Shown one piece after another: positions 35,301-43,048 of a DNA stretch of 64,000 nt (position 1 is the stretch's first letter; every line of letters begins with the position of its first letter). The stretch spans positions 620,001 to 684,000 of the forward strand of contig NZ_CP115396.1 in the NCBI RefSeq assembly GCF_027625995.1. The letters are read 5' to 3'. The position numbers and the translations under genes are program-made. The notes beneath the pieces were generated by a model. It did not search any database. It was given only the letters and a program-made list of their open reading frames with translations, and was not told the origin of the DNA. Origin of the DNA: Hymenobacter yonginensis (GTDB taxonomy: Bacteria; Bacteroidota; Bacteroidia; Cytophagales; Hymenobacteraceae).

Positions 35301-35738
35301 GCCGCTCAGCTCGGCTACGCGCACGGGTACCTGCCGCTTCATTTCCTCGATGAGGGGCCAGGTTTCGGTGCCGTCGTCGGCCGTTTTTCGCTCGCTCAGC
35401 TCCATGCTGGGGGGCTGCAGATTGCCTTCGGGCCGCTTGCGGGCCCGGTACTGGCCCCACTTGGAGCGGTAGTGCTGGCCGTTCACCTCAAACTCCACTT
35501 CGGCCCAGCTCTCGCCGGTGCCGTGGCTCATCACGTGCTCGGGGCCGGTGGCCTCGTGGCGCGGCACCTGCCCGTAGAGGGCCAGCGTAATGGCGTCGAG
35601 GATGGTGGTTTTGCCCGCGCCGGTCGGCCCGGTGATGGCAAACAAGCCCGCGTCCGAGAGGGGCGTCTGGCTGAAATCTACGGTATGCTCGCCGCGCAGG
35701 GAGTTGAGGTTGAAGAAACGGACGCGGAGGATTTTCAT
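32304..35738 (-). CDS. sbcC: Exonuclease SbcC (Rad50-like ATPase subunit)
   Basis: A 1144-residue SMC-like ATPase that works with SbcD on hairpins and blocked DNA ends. Walker A GPTGAGKTT is at residues 37-45. Long coiled coils, very rich in Gln and Ala, flank the zinc hook CPVC at about residue 551. The ABC signature LSGGES and Walker B TLFIDEGFGTLD lie near 1046 and 1080. I use the ATG at 35738 (MKILRVRFFNLNSL); the frame extends 48 codons upstream without family similarity. sbcD lies 1.55 kb upstream, separated by three genes. Confidence 0.95.
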   Translation of the reverse strand: MKILRVRFFNLNSLRGEHTVDFSQTPLSDAGLFAITGPTGAGKTTILDAITLALYGQVPRHEATGPEHVMSHGTGESWAEVEFEVNGQHYRSKWGQYRARKRPEGNLQPPSMELSERKTADDGTETWPLIEEMKRQVPVRVAELSGLEYKQFLRSVLLAQGDFTRFLKAPAGERAQLLEKITDTKKYSDISRAAFERAKQETQQVEQLRAGLAGVTLLSAEEVAFLEGEAQELTQQLATATAAQEQLREARQWHLRLQELHRSVLATQQRQHQLNGQAETLAPLRQRLALHQQAAPFATDYALLRQLEAQLGRLHQETQQLQTQLPQLELRRATAEATRTAARLAYDQATHLRSEQDPKLREAELLDHQIAEARRLLGQGKTEYEAQNEQCKRLKAAAEQAGTRARLLQEQVRDLDKWLLLHATVGELANGLPELSANLQHWEYLKAELGQLRQRLHEARLRAGQAATQAATHQQAAEAARGQLAASATQYHSTATACHNWLLQLRHHVQALHQQQEREQQHWDDLRRSLHMQQLILSHTDTRQLLEAGQPCPVCGSLEHPYLAGVLGVSEDSFQRERQREEELSQRVRALGTRFNRLNTYVTMLEQAVPETAPGTSATIQLLPETAEKEAAETIKQLLQQLKHLQQQCATAEQQVQQAHTHQEAAQRQHHDYAQAVAQLEKELQDAEERMPAARDMVVSQAQSFGLPFADENGRALMEQARQRISEFETTKQQLAQSRQELSGVSVEADTSEAARQELQAWLSARKQALLDQNAAMQARQQQRHALLPDADLAAVRQRLEQAVRTTETQRQQAEQQFQQHDTAATVAAARLQQLTHDTRQQQQAHAASTAALTQALQAAGLSPDPATLPALLLPESEAATLQAQLSRHDQEVALAARTLLETEQQLQQEEARALTIEPLDALNHHLETSSQQLATLNQQLGQRQERLGSHRAGQERHATLAAQLETQQQEARRWRQLAELIGSADGKKFSEFAQGLTLARLVDLANRHLHRFSDRYRILRNPDQHLDLLIQDEYQAGAVRTMNSLSGGESFLVSLALALGLSELAGRKTQIDTLFIDEGFGTLDPDTLDIALSALEMLQGTGKTIGIISHVEALQERVSTQISVRKGAGGISSLQVVGFNGAL

Positions 35739-35898
35739 GAGAAAGCAAAGCCAGGGCCGGCACGGTAGTTCACCAAGCCCAATTAGCCGGCAAGATACGG
35801 CTTGCAGGCCAGGGTAGGGCCTGAATGTTGGTTGCTTTCCGTTTGTGCAAGCACCGCCGACACACGTTATTTGAACCTCCACCCAGCCTCAGACTCAC

Positions 35899-36255
35899 AT
35901 GGCCAAAAAGCAGGAAGACCTCAAAAACGAAGCAGTCAGGAAGTATGCTTTCCTGCAGGAAATGACGGAGGATACCTATTTCCCCAAACAGCTGGTAGAC
36001 AAGGGTAAAGCGGTTTTGGTGGCGCTGTGCTTTTCCATCGAACAGCAGCAACCCAAGGAGCTGGATGAACTATACGAACTGACCCACGCGGCCACCGACA
36101 AATTCAACGATCTGCAGGAGGCATTCGAGGAGGCGGATAGTGAGATAGAGACGGGGGCAAGAGAATGTATTGCAGCGGATTTCGACTTCATCGCAAAGGC
36201 GTACGGCTTCGCTGAGGCGGATCTGGAAGAGCTGATTGCTACCAGAGAATGGTAG
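35899..36255 (+). CDS. DUF5713-family protein
   Basis: A 118-residue soluble, acidic, probably all-helical protein. TYFPKQLVDKGKAVLVALC, ELYELTHAATDKFN, EIETGARECIAADFDFI and AYGFADADLEELI-like motifs fit DUF5713, a family without known function. It is divergent from sbcC and interrupts the sbcD-sbcC arrangement. Confidence 0.75.
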   Translation: MAKKQEDLKNEAVRKYAFLQEMTEDTYFPKQLVDKGKAVLVALCFSIEQQQPKELDELYELTHAATDKFNDLQEAFEEADSEIETGARECIAADFDFIAKAYGFAEADLEELIATREW

Positions 36256-36361
36256 CGCCCTTAAGCTGCGTCCACCTGCGTCTGCCCGGAGCGAAACATG
36301 CGGGCCTAGTGAATCGGAAGCTTTCTGCTTTTTCACGAACTCACTGCCTTCCCCAAAGCCG

Positions 36362-36853
36362 ATGAACCGTCTACCGCTTGCCATGTTGCTTTTGCTGCTT
36401 GCTGGGGCCTGTGCGCCGGTGCGTCCCGTTTCGGCCGTCGCTACATCGGCTTACGCGCCGGTTTCGCCGGAGCTCTACGCCACCATTGCCCGGCAGGACA
36501 GCCTCCTGTTCGCGGCGTTCAACCGCCACGACCTCGCGCAGCTGCAAACCTACTTCGCCGAAGACTTGGAGTTCTATCACGACAAAGGCGGCCTGGCTGA
36601 TTTCCAGCAATCCATGGAGGGCTTCCGGCGCCTGTTCGAGCAAAACAAAACCACCGGCCTGAACCGCCAGCTGATGCCCGGCACCCTGGAAGTGTATCCC
36701 ATCAACGGCTATGGCGCCGTAGAAACCTACCAGCACCGGTTCTGCCACGTCGAAAACGGCAAGGACGACTGTGGCACGTTCAAGAACATGATGGTGTGGC
36801 GCCTGAATGAGGGGCGGTGGCAGGTGACGCGGGTAGTGAGCTACAACCACTAA
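36362..36853 (+). CDS. NTF2-like (DUF4440-type) lipoprotein
   Basis: A 163-residue lipoprotein (lipobox LAGAC). The mature part looks like a SnoaL/DUF4440 NTF2-fold domain: DSLLFAAFNRHDLAQLQTYF, AEDLEFYHDKGG, then GAVETYQHRF and WRLNEGRWQVTRVVSY, the usual helix-then-sheet pattern ending in a final strand. Function probably ligand binding or enzymatic in the periplasm; not assignable. The ATG at 36362 starts the signal peptide. Confidence 0.75.
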   Translation: MNRLPLAMLLLLLAGACAPVRPVSAVATSAYAPVSPELYATIARQDSLLFAAFNRHDLAQLQTYFAEDLEFYHDKGGLADFQQSMEGFRRLFEQNKTTGLNRQLMPGTLEVYPINGYGAVETYQHRFCHVENGKDDCGTFKNMMVWRLNEGRWQVTRVVSYNH

Positions 36854-36917
36854 GGCGCCCGGCCGCACGCCTGCCAGTGCACCTGCCCGGCACGGCCGCG
36901 CGGCCGCAATCAGCCAC

Positions 36918-36964
36918 AAAAAAGCCCCACTCCGAAGCCAATGGCAATCCAGAGTGGGGCTTTT
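36918..36964. terminator. Bidirectional intrinsic terminator
   Basis: AAAAGCCCCACTC and GAGTGGGGCTTTT form a 13-bp stem flanked by A and T runs, between two convergent genes. Confidence 0.85.
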
Positions 36965-36984
36965 CTGTATAGGCAGCAGGCTGC

Positions 36985-37221
36985 TTACAGATTCGGATTG
37001 AAGCTGGGGGCGCTGACGCCCTTCTTTTTGTTGCGGTTGTAGAGGTACGCCGCGCCGGCGGCCAGCAGCGCGCCGGTAGCCAGCTTGCGGCCAACGCCAC
37101 CCGACCGGGCAACATTGCCATACGTGTCGGAAGTGGGGTGCACGGCTTTTCTGCTGCCGAACAGGCCTGCTAGCAGGCCACCTAATGTACCGCTGGGGCG
37201 GTCAGAACCGAAGATGCTCAT
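36985..37221 (-). CDS. Small Gly-rich membrane-associated protein
   Basis: A 78-residue protein with a glycine-rich start, a central hydrophobic stretch (KLATGALLAAGAAYLYN) that could span a membrane once, then a basic NRNKKKG segment. I recognise no family. It lies between sbcD and the NTF2-like gene on the sbcD strand, with a terminator after it. Confidence 0.6.
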   Translation of the reverse strand: MSIFGSDRPSGTLGGLLAGLFGSRKAVHPTSDTYGNVARSGGVGRKLATGALLAAGAAYLYNRNKKKGVSAPSFNPNL

Positions 37222-37292
37222 GAGTCACAGGAAAATGAGTGGAGGCTGTATAACGCAAGCCAGCGGCCGGCGGTTGCTCCTTGCCATCGTAT

Positions 37293-38525
37293 TCACATAC
37301 TCTCCAGCAGCTCATCAAAGGTGCGCAGCAGCTCGGCGCGGCCGGCTTCGGGCTCGGCGGCGAGGCGCTGGCCGAACACTTCGCGCTCCGTGAAGTCATG
37401 CAGGCTGGGCGTGAGGGGTTCGTCGGTGTCGGTGTCGTCAGGGCCGAGGGCGCGGAGCTTGATCAGACGCAGGTGGCGGCGGGCCAGCACCTCCAGTTGC
37501 TGGCGGTCCAGGGTCTGAATAACCTGCAGCAGCGCGTCGGCCACTTCCAGCTGCGTAAGCTCTGAGTGGATCTGCACATCGGCCCAGGCCGGGAGCAGGT
37601 AGCCGGCGTTGTCGTAGGTGGTGAGGCCCTGCGTGACTTCCTCCAGTGTGCCGTGGAAGCGCACCAGCCGCCGGGCGCCCGGCACCAGCAACGGCTGCAG
37701 ACCCGCCAGCTTGCCCCCAGCAAAATCCAGCAGCAGCACTTCCTTCGGATGATCCAGCTCGGAAAACGACAACGCAATTGGGGAGCCCGAGTAGCGGATA
37801 TGCTCCCGCCCGCCCACGCGCTGCGGCCGGTGCAGGTGGCCCAGCGCCACGTAGTCGAACACGGCAGGGAAGTGGTCGGCCGTCACCTGGCCCAGGTTGC
37901 CGACGTGGATGGTGCGCTCGGAGTCGGAGGGGGCGGCGCCGGCGGCGTAGAGGTGGCCGGTAGCCAGCACGGGCAGGCCCAGGTCTTTAAGCTGCCACAC
38001 TTTCTCTACTTCGGCGAGGCGGGCGTAGTGGTCGGCAATGCCTTGTTTGATGCGGGCTTCGCGCTCTTCGGCGGTTTCGCCGGGCACCGAGAGGCGCACA
38101 TCCCGGTCGCGCAGGAAAGGCACGGCGCACACCACCAGGCCGGGCTGGCCGGCGGCGTCATCCAGCACCAGCACTTGGTCGTCGAAGCAGTCGGGCACGC
38201 AGCCGACTACGTGCACACGCAGGTGGCGCAGCAGCCGGGCCGGGGCGTTGAGCGTAGCCGGCGAATCGTGGTTGCCGCCCACCACCACAATGTCGCGGCA
38301 GCCGGTGTCGCGGATGTTGAGCAGAAAGGAGTAGTACAGCTCCAGGGCCTGATTGGAAGGCGAGCCGGTATCAAAAATGTCGCCGGCAATCACCAGCACT
38401 TCCACCTGCTGCTCCCGGATGGTCGTCACCAGCCAGTTCAGGAAGTGGCGGTGCTCGTCGGTGCGCTCGTGGCCCTGGATGAAGCGCTGGCCCAAGTGCC
38501 AGTCGGCGGTGTGTAGTACGCGCAT
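37293..38525 (-). CDS. sbcD: Exonuclease SbcD (Mre11-like nuclease subunit)
   Basis: A 410-residue calcineurin-like phosphoesterase, the nuclease partner of SbcC. The metal-binding motifs are HTADWHLGQ at the N-terminus, AGDIFDTGSPSN, GGNHDS and later LATGHLY and VALGHLHRPQ. The ATG at 38525 begins MRVLHTADWH. It precedes sbcC on the same strand, but three other genes (one co-oriented, two opposed) lie between, so the usual two-gene operon is broken here. Confidence 0.95.
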   Translation of the reverse strand: MRVLHTADWHLGQRFIQGHERTDEHRHFLNWLVTTIREQQVEVLVIAGDIFDTGSPSNQALELYYSFLLNIRDTGCRDIVVVGGNHDSPATLNAPARLLRHLRVHVVGCVPDCFDDQVLVLDDAAGQPGLVVCAVPFLRDRDVRLSVPGETAEEREARIKQGIADHYARLAEVEKVWQLKDLGLPVLATGHLYAAGAAPSDSERTIHVGNLGQVTADHFPAVFDYVALGHLHRPQRVGGREHIRYSGSPIALSFSELDHPKEVLLLDFAGGKLAGLQPLLVPGARRLVRFHGTLEEVTQGLTTYDNAGYLLPAWADVQIHSELTQLEVADALLQVIQTLDRQQLEVLARRHLRLIKLRALGPDDTDTDEPLTPSLHDFTEREVFGQRLAAEPEAGRAELLRTFDELLESM

Positions 38526-38557
38526 ATATCGAAGTCCCACAACAAAGTAGTGGCCAT

Positions 38558-38607
38558 AAAACGCAAAGGCCCGCGGAGGTCGTTCCCCCTGCGAGCCTCT
38601 GCGTTTT
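38558..38607 (-). terminator. Hairpin terminator between the CstB-like gene and sbcD
   Basis: AAAACGCA..GGC and GCC..TGCGTTTT pair around a GC-rich interior. It lies just after the stop codon of the minus-strand dioxygenase gene, with a T-run in the correct direction. Confidence 0.65.
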
Positions 38608-38635
38608 GTTGCCGCTACTCTATTGCGGGAGAAAT

Positions 38636-40012
38636 TTAGTGAACTGCCTGAGGCTGAAATGACGTAATAGCCTCCCCCAGATCATATACCGTAGTTCCGG
38701 GCAGAGCCGCCTGCACGATGCTGGAGCCGGCCGCCGAGCGGTAGCCGCCAGCGCAGTGCACCAGCACGGGCTTATCGGTTGGGATTTCTTGGGCCCGCTC
38801 GCGCAGCTCGGGCAGCGGAATCACTAGGGCATTGTCGAAAACGGGCTGCTGGGCTTCGGTGCGGTTGCGGATATCCACGATGGTGAAGTCCTGAGGCTGC
38901 TGGCGTACTTGCTCAACCTTCACGGCCGGCGAAGTAGCCGGCATCTCACGTGGCGTCAGAATAGCGCCACGCACGTTGCCTTCATAACCGATTTTGGCGG
39001 TTTTGCGGATCACGGTGTCCAGCGCAATCTGCGAATCGGCCAGCAGGTAGAACGGCTCCTGCGGCCCGATGATGGAGCCCAGCCAGGTTTCAAACTTGCC
39101 GCCGTCCATCAGGTTGATGGCGCCGGGCAGGTGGCCGGCCCGGAACTCGGCGGCGGGCCGGGTGTCAATCAGCAAAACGCCCGGCTCCAGCTCGGCATCC
39201 GGAAACAGCCGCGGCACAGCCCGCACGCTGTCCTCGAAGGGCAGCGCGCCCAAGCGGTTGAGCACCACGTCGTGCCCGAAGTACTTGGGCATGAACGGCT
39301 GGTCTTCAAGCAGCACTTTGATAAACTCGGCCTCCGACATCGGCTGCAGGGCGTAGTTGGTTTTCACCTCCTTGCCGATGGTGCTGTCGAGGTCGGTGCT
39401 GGTGGTTTTGCCGCACAGCGAGCCGGGGCCGTGCGCCGGGTAGACCTTGGTGGTGGCGGGCAGGGTCATGAGTTTCTCGCGGGTGCTGTGGTAGAGCTGG
39501 GCCGCCAGGGCCTCGCGGCTGTGGCCGCCCACCAGGTCAGACTCGCGCAGGTCGGGGCGGCCTACGTCGCCCACAAACAGGGTGTCGCCGGTGAATACGG
39601 CACGGGTCTGGGCCAGCTCGTCCATGAGCAGCACGCTGATGGAGTCAGGCGAGTGGCCGGGGGTGTTGAGGGCGTGCAGCTCCATGGTGCCCAGCGTAAT
39701 CCGGTCACCATCGTCGAAGGTTTCGTGCGGATACGTGGCCTTCACCAGCTTGCTTACATAGATAGTGGCGCCGGTTTCCTGGGAGATTTCCAGGTGGCTG
39801 CTCACGAAGTCGGCGTGGGGGTGGGTTTCAATAACGGCCACGATCTGGGCGTCGTGCTCGTCGGCGAAATCGTAGTAGGGCTGCGGGTCGCGGGCCGGGT
39901 CGATGATGGCTACCTGGCGGCCGCTGCGGATGGCGTAGCTGGCGTGGGCCAGGCCTTTGTCGTAGAACTGCTGAATTTGTACCGAGCCGGTACTACTGGG
40001 CAGAGGACTCAT
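38636..40012 (-). CDS. CstB-like persulfide dioxygenase-rhodanese fusion
   Basis: A 458-residue protein. An N-terminal metallo-beta-lactamase domain (about 1-245) has THPHADFVSSH, FTGDTLFVGDVGRPDL and VYPAHGPGS metal ligands, as in persulfide dioxygenases. It is followed by a rhodanese domain without the catalytic Cys (about 265-350, LLADSQIALD in its loop) and a final rhodanese with Cys in VHCAGGYRSAAGS. This MBL/pseudo-rhodanese/rhodanese order is that of CstB, which oxidises persulfides and makes thiosulfate. No sulfide sensor is adjacent. Its own promoter is visible upstream. Confidence 0.85.
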   Translation of the reverse strand: MSPLPSSTGSVQIQQFYDKGLAHASYAIRSGRQVAIIDPARDPQPYYDFADEHDAQIVAVIETHPHADFVSSHLEISQETGATIYVSKLVKATYPHETFDDGDRITLGTMELHALNTPGHSPDSISVLLMDELAQTRAVFTGDTLFVGDVGRPDLRESDLVGGHSREALAAQLYHSTREKLMTLPATTKVYPAHGPGSLCGKTTSTDLDSTIGKEVKTNYALQPMSEAEFIKVLLEDQPFMPKYFGHDVVLNRLGALPFEDSVRAVPRLFPDAELEPGVLLIDTRPAAEFRAGHLPGAINLMDGGKFETWLGSIIGPQEPFYLLADSQIALDTVIRKTAKIGYEGNVRGAILTPREMPATSPAVKVEQVRQQPQDFTIVDIRNRTEAQQPVFDNALVIPLPELRERAQEIPTDKPVLVHCAGGYRSAAGSSIVQAALPGTTVYDLGEAITSFQPQAVH

Positions 40013-40055
40013 GGGGTGGAGGATGTGGTGGAGCCGCCACGAAGGCGTACTTCTT

Positions 40056-40086
40056 CAAATATATCACCCGAAGGTAAGTGGAACAA
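40056..40086 (-). promoter_or_regulatory. Promoter of the CstB-like gene
   Basis: On the minus strand TTG (40086-40084) and TATATTTG (40063-40056) fit the Bacteroidota -33 and -7 elements with a 20-base spacer. Predicted start about 40 bases before the ATG at 40012. Confidence 0.65.
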
Positions 40087-40165
40087 GCAGAAGCCGGCCG
40101 GGGCCGCCGCTGGCGGCGGGCGTTTTCGGGGCCGAAAGCCAGCCGGGCGGGCATTCGGCCAGTAC

Positions 40166-40201
40166 AAAAAAATCCCCGGCCGGTGTGGGTCGGGGATTTT
40201 T
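40166..40201 (-). terminator. Intrinsic terminator
   Basis: AATCCCCG and CGGGGATT stem flanked by As and Ts; read on the minus strand it ends in seven Ts just after the gene at 40220. Confidence 0.82.
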
Positions 40202-40219
40202 GAGCGGTTTACCAGCGGC

Positions 40220-40645
40220 TTAGCTTTTTTGCTTGGTGCGGCCTTCCTTGCGCTTTTCCTGGCGGTCTTCGCGCATTTGGCTGTACTTGGCGTATTGCTC
40301 GGCCGTGAACACGCCTTTCAACTGGGCATCGTATTTTTCCTGCACGGCTTTCAGCTCCTGGCCGGCTCCTTTGCGGTTGTCAGCGGAGGCGTATTTGCCG
40401 CGCAGGGCCTGCAGCTCTTGGTTTTCGGCCAGGGCAATGGTCTGCACTTTGGCGCTCTGCTCGGCGGAAAGGGCCAGTTGCTGGGTGAGGCGCTTGGTTT
40501 GCATTTCGGCCCGCTGCTCGGGCGTGCGGGCGGCGTCCTGCATGCGGCCCGCGCCCATGCGGGAGGTGGGAGCGGGAGTGGTTTGGGCGGAAGCAGCGCT
40601 GGCCGACAGGGCAACGGCGGCAAGCAGAACAAGCATCTTTTTCAT
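40220..40645 (-). CDS. Periplasmic Spy/LTXXQ-like protein
   Basis: A 141-residue exported protein: signal peptide ending ASAQ, then a helical, Gln- and Lys-rich chain. LTQQLALSAEQSAKVQTIAL and FTAEQYAKYSQM are the two characteristic LTxxQ-like helices of the Spy/CpxP group, periplasmic chaperones or envelope-stress factors. The C-terminal tail is strongly basic (EDRQEKRKEGRTKQKS). Exact role unknown. Confidence 0.72.
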   Translation of the reverse strand: MKKMLVLLAAVALSASAASAQTTPAPTSRMGAGRMQDAARTPEQRAEMQTKRLTQQLALSAEQSAKVQTIALAENQELQALRGKYASADNRKGAGQELKAVQEKYDAQLKGVFTAEQYAKYSQMREDRQEKRKEGRTKQKS

Positions 40646-40847
40646 GGCAGTGAAGTCTATGTGGGCGGTTACGGCCGGTTAGAGTGGCGGCGGGCGCCGG
40701 AGTTTAATCCGGCCCCTGCCGCGCCTGCTAATCGGGAGTTGCTAGCTTACCAAGCACAGAATCGCCTATATTCGGGGCCTCGCAACGGCTTGCAGGCCGT
40801 TGGTATCATGGTTACACCTCTACACTTTCCTCTCTCTCCAAACCTGT

Positions 40848-42431
40848 ATGGCAAATATTTTCGCCAAAAAACCGCTGGCCCAGCTGCTGGGCGAGGCTAA
40901 TTCCACCGGGCACGGCACGCTGAAGCGCACGCTGGGCGCCGGCAACCTGGTGGCCCTGGGCGTGGGTGCCATCATCGGCGCCGGCCTGTTTGTGCGCACG
41001 GCCGCCGCCGCTGCTCAGGCCTCTGGTCCGGGCGTGACGCTGGCCTTCATCGTGGCCGCCATCGGCTGCGTATTTGCCGGCCTCTGCTACGCCGAGTTTG
41101 CCGCCATGATTCCGATTGCCGGCTCGGCCTACACCTACGCCTACACCACCATGGGCGAGTTTGTGGCCTGGATTATCGGCTGGGCCCTGATCATGGAATA
41201 CGCCCTCGGGGCCGCCACCGTGAGTATTGCCTGGAGTGAATACCTCAATAAGCTGCTGGAAGTCTTTGGCACCAGTATACCGTACAACCTAAGCCACTCG
41301 CCCTTCGAAAGCGCGGTAGTTGACGGCGTAATGCAGCACGGCATCATCAACCTGCCGGCGCTGCTGGTGATTGTGGCTCTGTCGCTGCTGCTCATCAAAG
41401 GCACCCAGGAGTCGGCCATGTTCAACGCCATTGTGGTGTTCCTGAAAGTGGCTATCGTGCTGGTATTCATTGCGGTGGGCTGGCAGTTTATCAACCCCGC
41501 CAACCACTCGCCGTACCTGATTCCCGACAATGCCGAGCCTGTGAAAAACGCAGCCGGCGTGGTAGTACGCGAGTACACTGCTTGGAACAAGCATGGCTGG
41601 GGTGGCGTGCTGGGTGGCGCGGCCATCGTGTTCTTCGCCTTCATCGGGTTTGATGCCGTGAGCACCGCGGCCCAGGAAGCCAAGAATCCTAAGCGCGACA
41701 TGCCCATCGGTATCCTCGGCTCGCTGGCCGTGTGCACCGTGCTCTACATCCTGTTCGGCCACGTGCTGACGGGCGTTGCCAACTGGCGCGAATTTGCCGA
41801 CCCGGCCCTTGGCGGCGAGGCTTCCGTAACCTACGCCATCAAGGCCCACATGCCCGGCTACGAGTGGCTGAGCACGGCCGTGACGGTGGCTATTCTGCTG
41901 GGTTTCTCGTCCGTAATTCTGGTGATGTTGATGGGCCAGAGCCGCGTGTTCTTCTCGATGGCTAAGGATGGCCTGATGCCCAAAGCATTTTCCGAGCTGC
42001 ACCCGCGCTTCGGTACGCCTTACAAATCCAACATTGCGCTGCTGATCTTCGTGGGTGGTTTTGCGGCCTTCGTACCCGGCTCCCTAGCCGGCGACCTGAC
42101 CTCGTTCGGTACGCTGCTGGCCTTCGTGCTGGTATCGGCCGGCATCTGGATCATGCGCCGCTCCGACCCCGCGCAGCACCGTCCGTTCCGGGCGCCGCTT
42201 TCGTCGCCGTCGTTCCCGCTGGTGCCCGTGATGGGTGTGCTGGTGTGCACGAGCATGATTCTGGCCCTCGACTCGTTCACGCTGAAAGTGGCGTTGGGCT
42301 GGATGATCCTCGGCTTCATCGTGTACTTCCTCTACGGCAAGCGCAACTCCATGCTGCAGAAAGGCATTGTGGTAATGCCAACTGAAATGGACGAGCAAGC
42401 CTTCATCGAGCCTGACAAAGACAACCGCTAA
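40848..42431 (+). CDS. APC-family amino acid permease
   Basis: A 527-residue membrane protein with 12 or more hydrophobic helices. GNLVALGVGAIIGAGLFVRTA near the N-terminus is the substrate-binding GAIIGAG motif of APC transporters. The large periplasmic loop (about residues 220-255) and the overall form resemble cationic amino acid transporters. Substrate unproven; lysine/arginine-type import would suit. The ATG at 40848 is used (MANIFAKKPLAQLL). A strong terminator follows. Confidence 0.88.
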   Translation: MANIFAKKPLAQLLGEANSTGHGTLKRTLGAGNLVALGVGAIIGAGLFVRTAAAAAQASGPGVTLAFIVAAIGCVFAGLCYAEFAAMIPIAGSAYTYAYTTMGEFVAWIIGWALIMEYALGAATVSIAWSEYLNKLLEVFGTSIPYNLSHSPFESAVVDGVMQHGIINLPALLVIVALSLLLIKGTQESAMFNAIVVFLKVAIVLVFIAVGWQFINPANHSPYLIPDNAEPVKNAAGVVVREYTAWNKHGWGGVLGGAAIVFFAFIGFDAVSTAAQEAKNPKRDMPIGILGSLAVCTVLYILFGHVLTGVANWREFADPALGGEASVTYAIKAHMPGYEWLSTAVTVAILLGFSSVILVMLMGQSRVFFSMAKDGLMPKAFSELHPRFGTPYKSNIALLIFVGGFAAFVPGSLAGDLTSFGTLLAFVLVSAGIWIMRRSDPAQHRPFRAPLSSPSFPLVPVMGVLVCTSMILALDSFTLKVALGWMILGFIVYFLYGKRNSMLQKGIVVMPTEMDEQAFIEPDKDNR

Positions 42432-42448
42432 CCTTGCGCTTGTAAACT

Positions 42449-42489
42449 AAAAAAGCCTGCCCGGATGTGCATCCGGGCAGGCTTTTTTT
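42449..42489. terminator. Bidirectional intrinsic terminator
   Basis: GCCTGCCCGGAT and ATCCGGGCAGGC form a 12-bp stem with a 4-base loop, flanked by six As and seven Ts, between the convergent permease and DUF2945 genes. Confidence 0.92.
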
Positions 42490-42513
42490 ATGCTCTTCGC
42501 TTATCTGAAGCGC

Positions 42514-42738
42514 CTATTTCTTGTCGGCTGCCGAGGCCGCTTTTACCTCGCTTTGCAGCTTGAGCACCCGGTCGCCGTTGTCCTGCACGATAACTAAAGC
42601 TGGATTTTCCGGCGTGCCATTGCGGGTTATTTCGGCGCCCTTCAACTTGCGCGTGACGCTTTCCTTGTGGGTTTCCTCGATTTTGCCGGTGGCCGTACCG
42701 GTGCCGTATTTCCAGGTGACAGTGGTGCCTTTACGCAT
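42514..42738 (-). CDS. DUF2945 (Tudor-like) small protein
   Basis: A 74-residue protein beginning KGTTVTWKYGTGTATGKIEE, the conserved start of the DUF2945 / hypervirulence-associated Tudor-like domain, ending with a lysine/alanine tail. The family is common in bacteria and fungi as a small beta-barrel; its function is not established. Confidence 0.82.
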   Translation of the reverse strand: MRKGTTVTWKYGTGTATGKIEETHKESVTRKLKGAEITRNGTPENPALVIVQDNGDRVLKLQSEVKAASAADKK

Positions 42739-43048
42739 AATGGGAGAGGGGCAGAAGTGAGAACAGGAAGCAGGCGCCCCGCCGCAGCGGGCGGGCCTGT
42801 TGCAGGAGTGTACTGCGGAGCGAAGACAGATGTTGCCGGCCGGGTCCGGCTTTTAATCGCGAAAGTTGTATATATGCCTGTTAGTTTGATGCTTGCAGGG
42901 TGGGCCGCCTGAGCTGATGGCCGTTGCGTTGGTCGGGTTGCCGCTGCCGGGCCCCGCTGCCAGCACTGCCGCCCTGGCCCTGGCTTTTGCCATCTGCCCG
43001 GCCCGCCGCGGCAGATGGTTTCATCACGGTACGCTCGTCCACGATGCT
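42739..43048. other. Non-coding gap upstream of the histidine kinase
   Basis: About 310 bases between divergent genes. An in-frame extension of the kinase (from a TTG at 42893) is Pro/Ala-rich and unlikely to be translated. A perfect 9-bp stem, CCATCTGCC/GGCAGATGG (42990-43018), lies 30 bases before the kinase ATG. A weak promoter-like TTG...TTAGTTTG occurs at about 42866-42888. Confidence 0.45.

Noticed and set aside
38909-40900. 663-codon plus-strand frame opposite the CstB-like gene and its neighbour
   Set aside because: It covers two well-supported minus-strand genes, a promoter and a terminator; the translation is repetitive Gly/Ala/Val/His.
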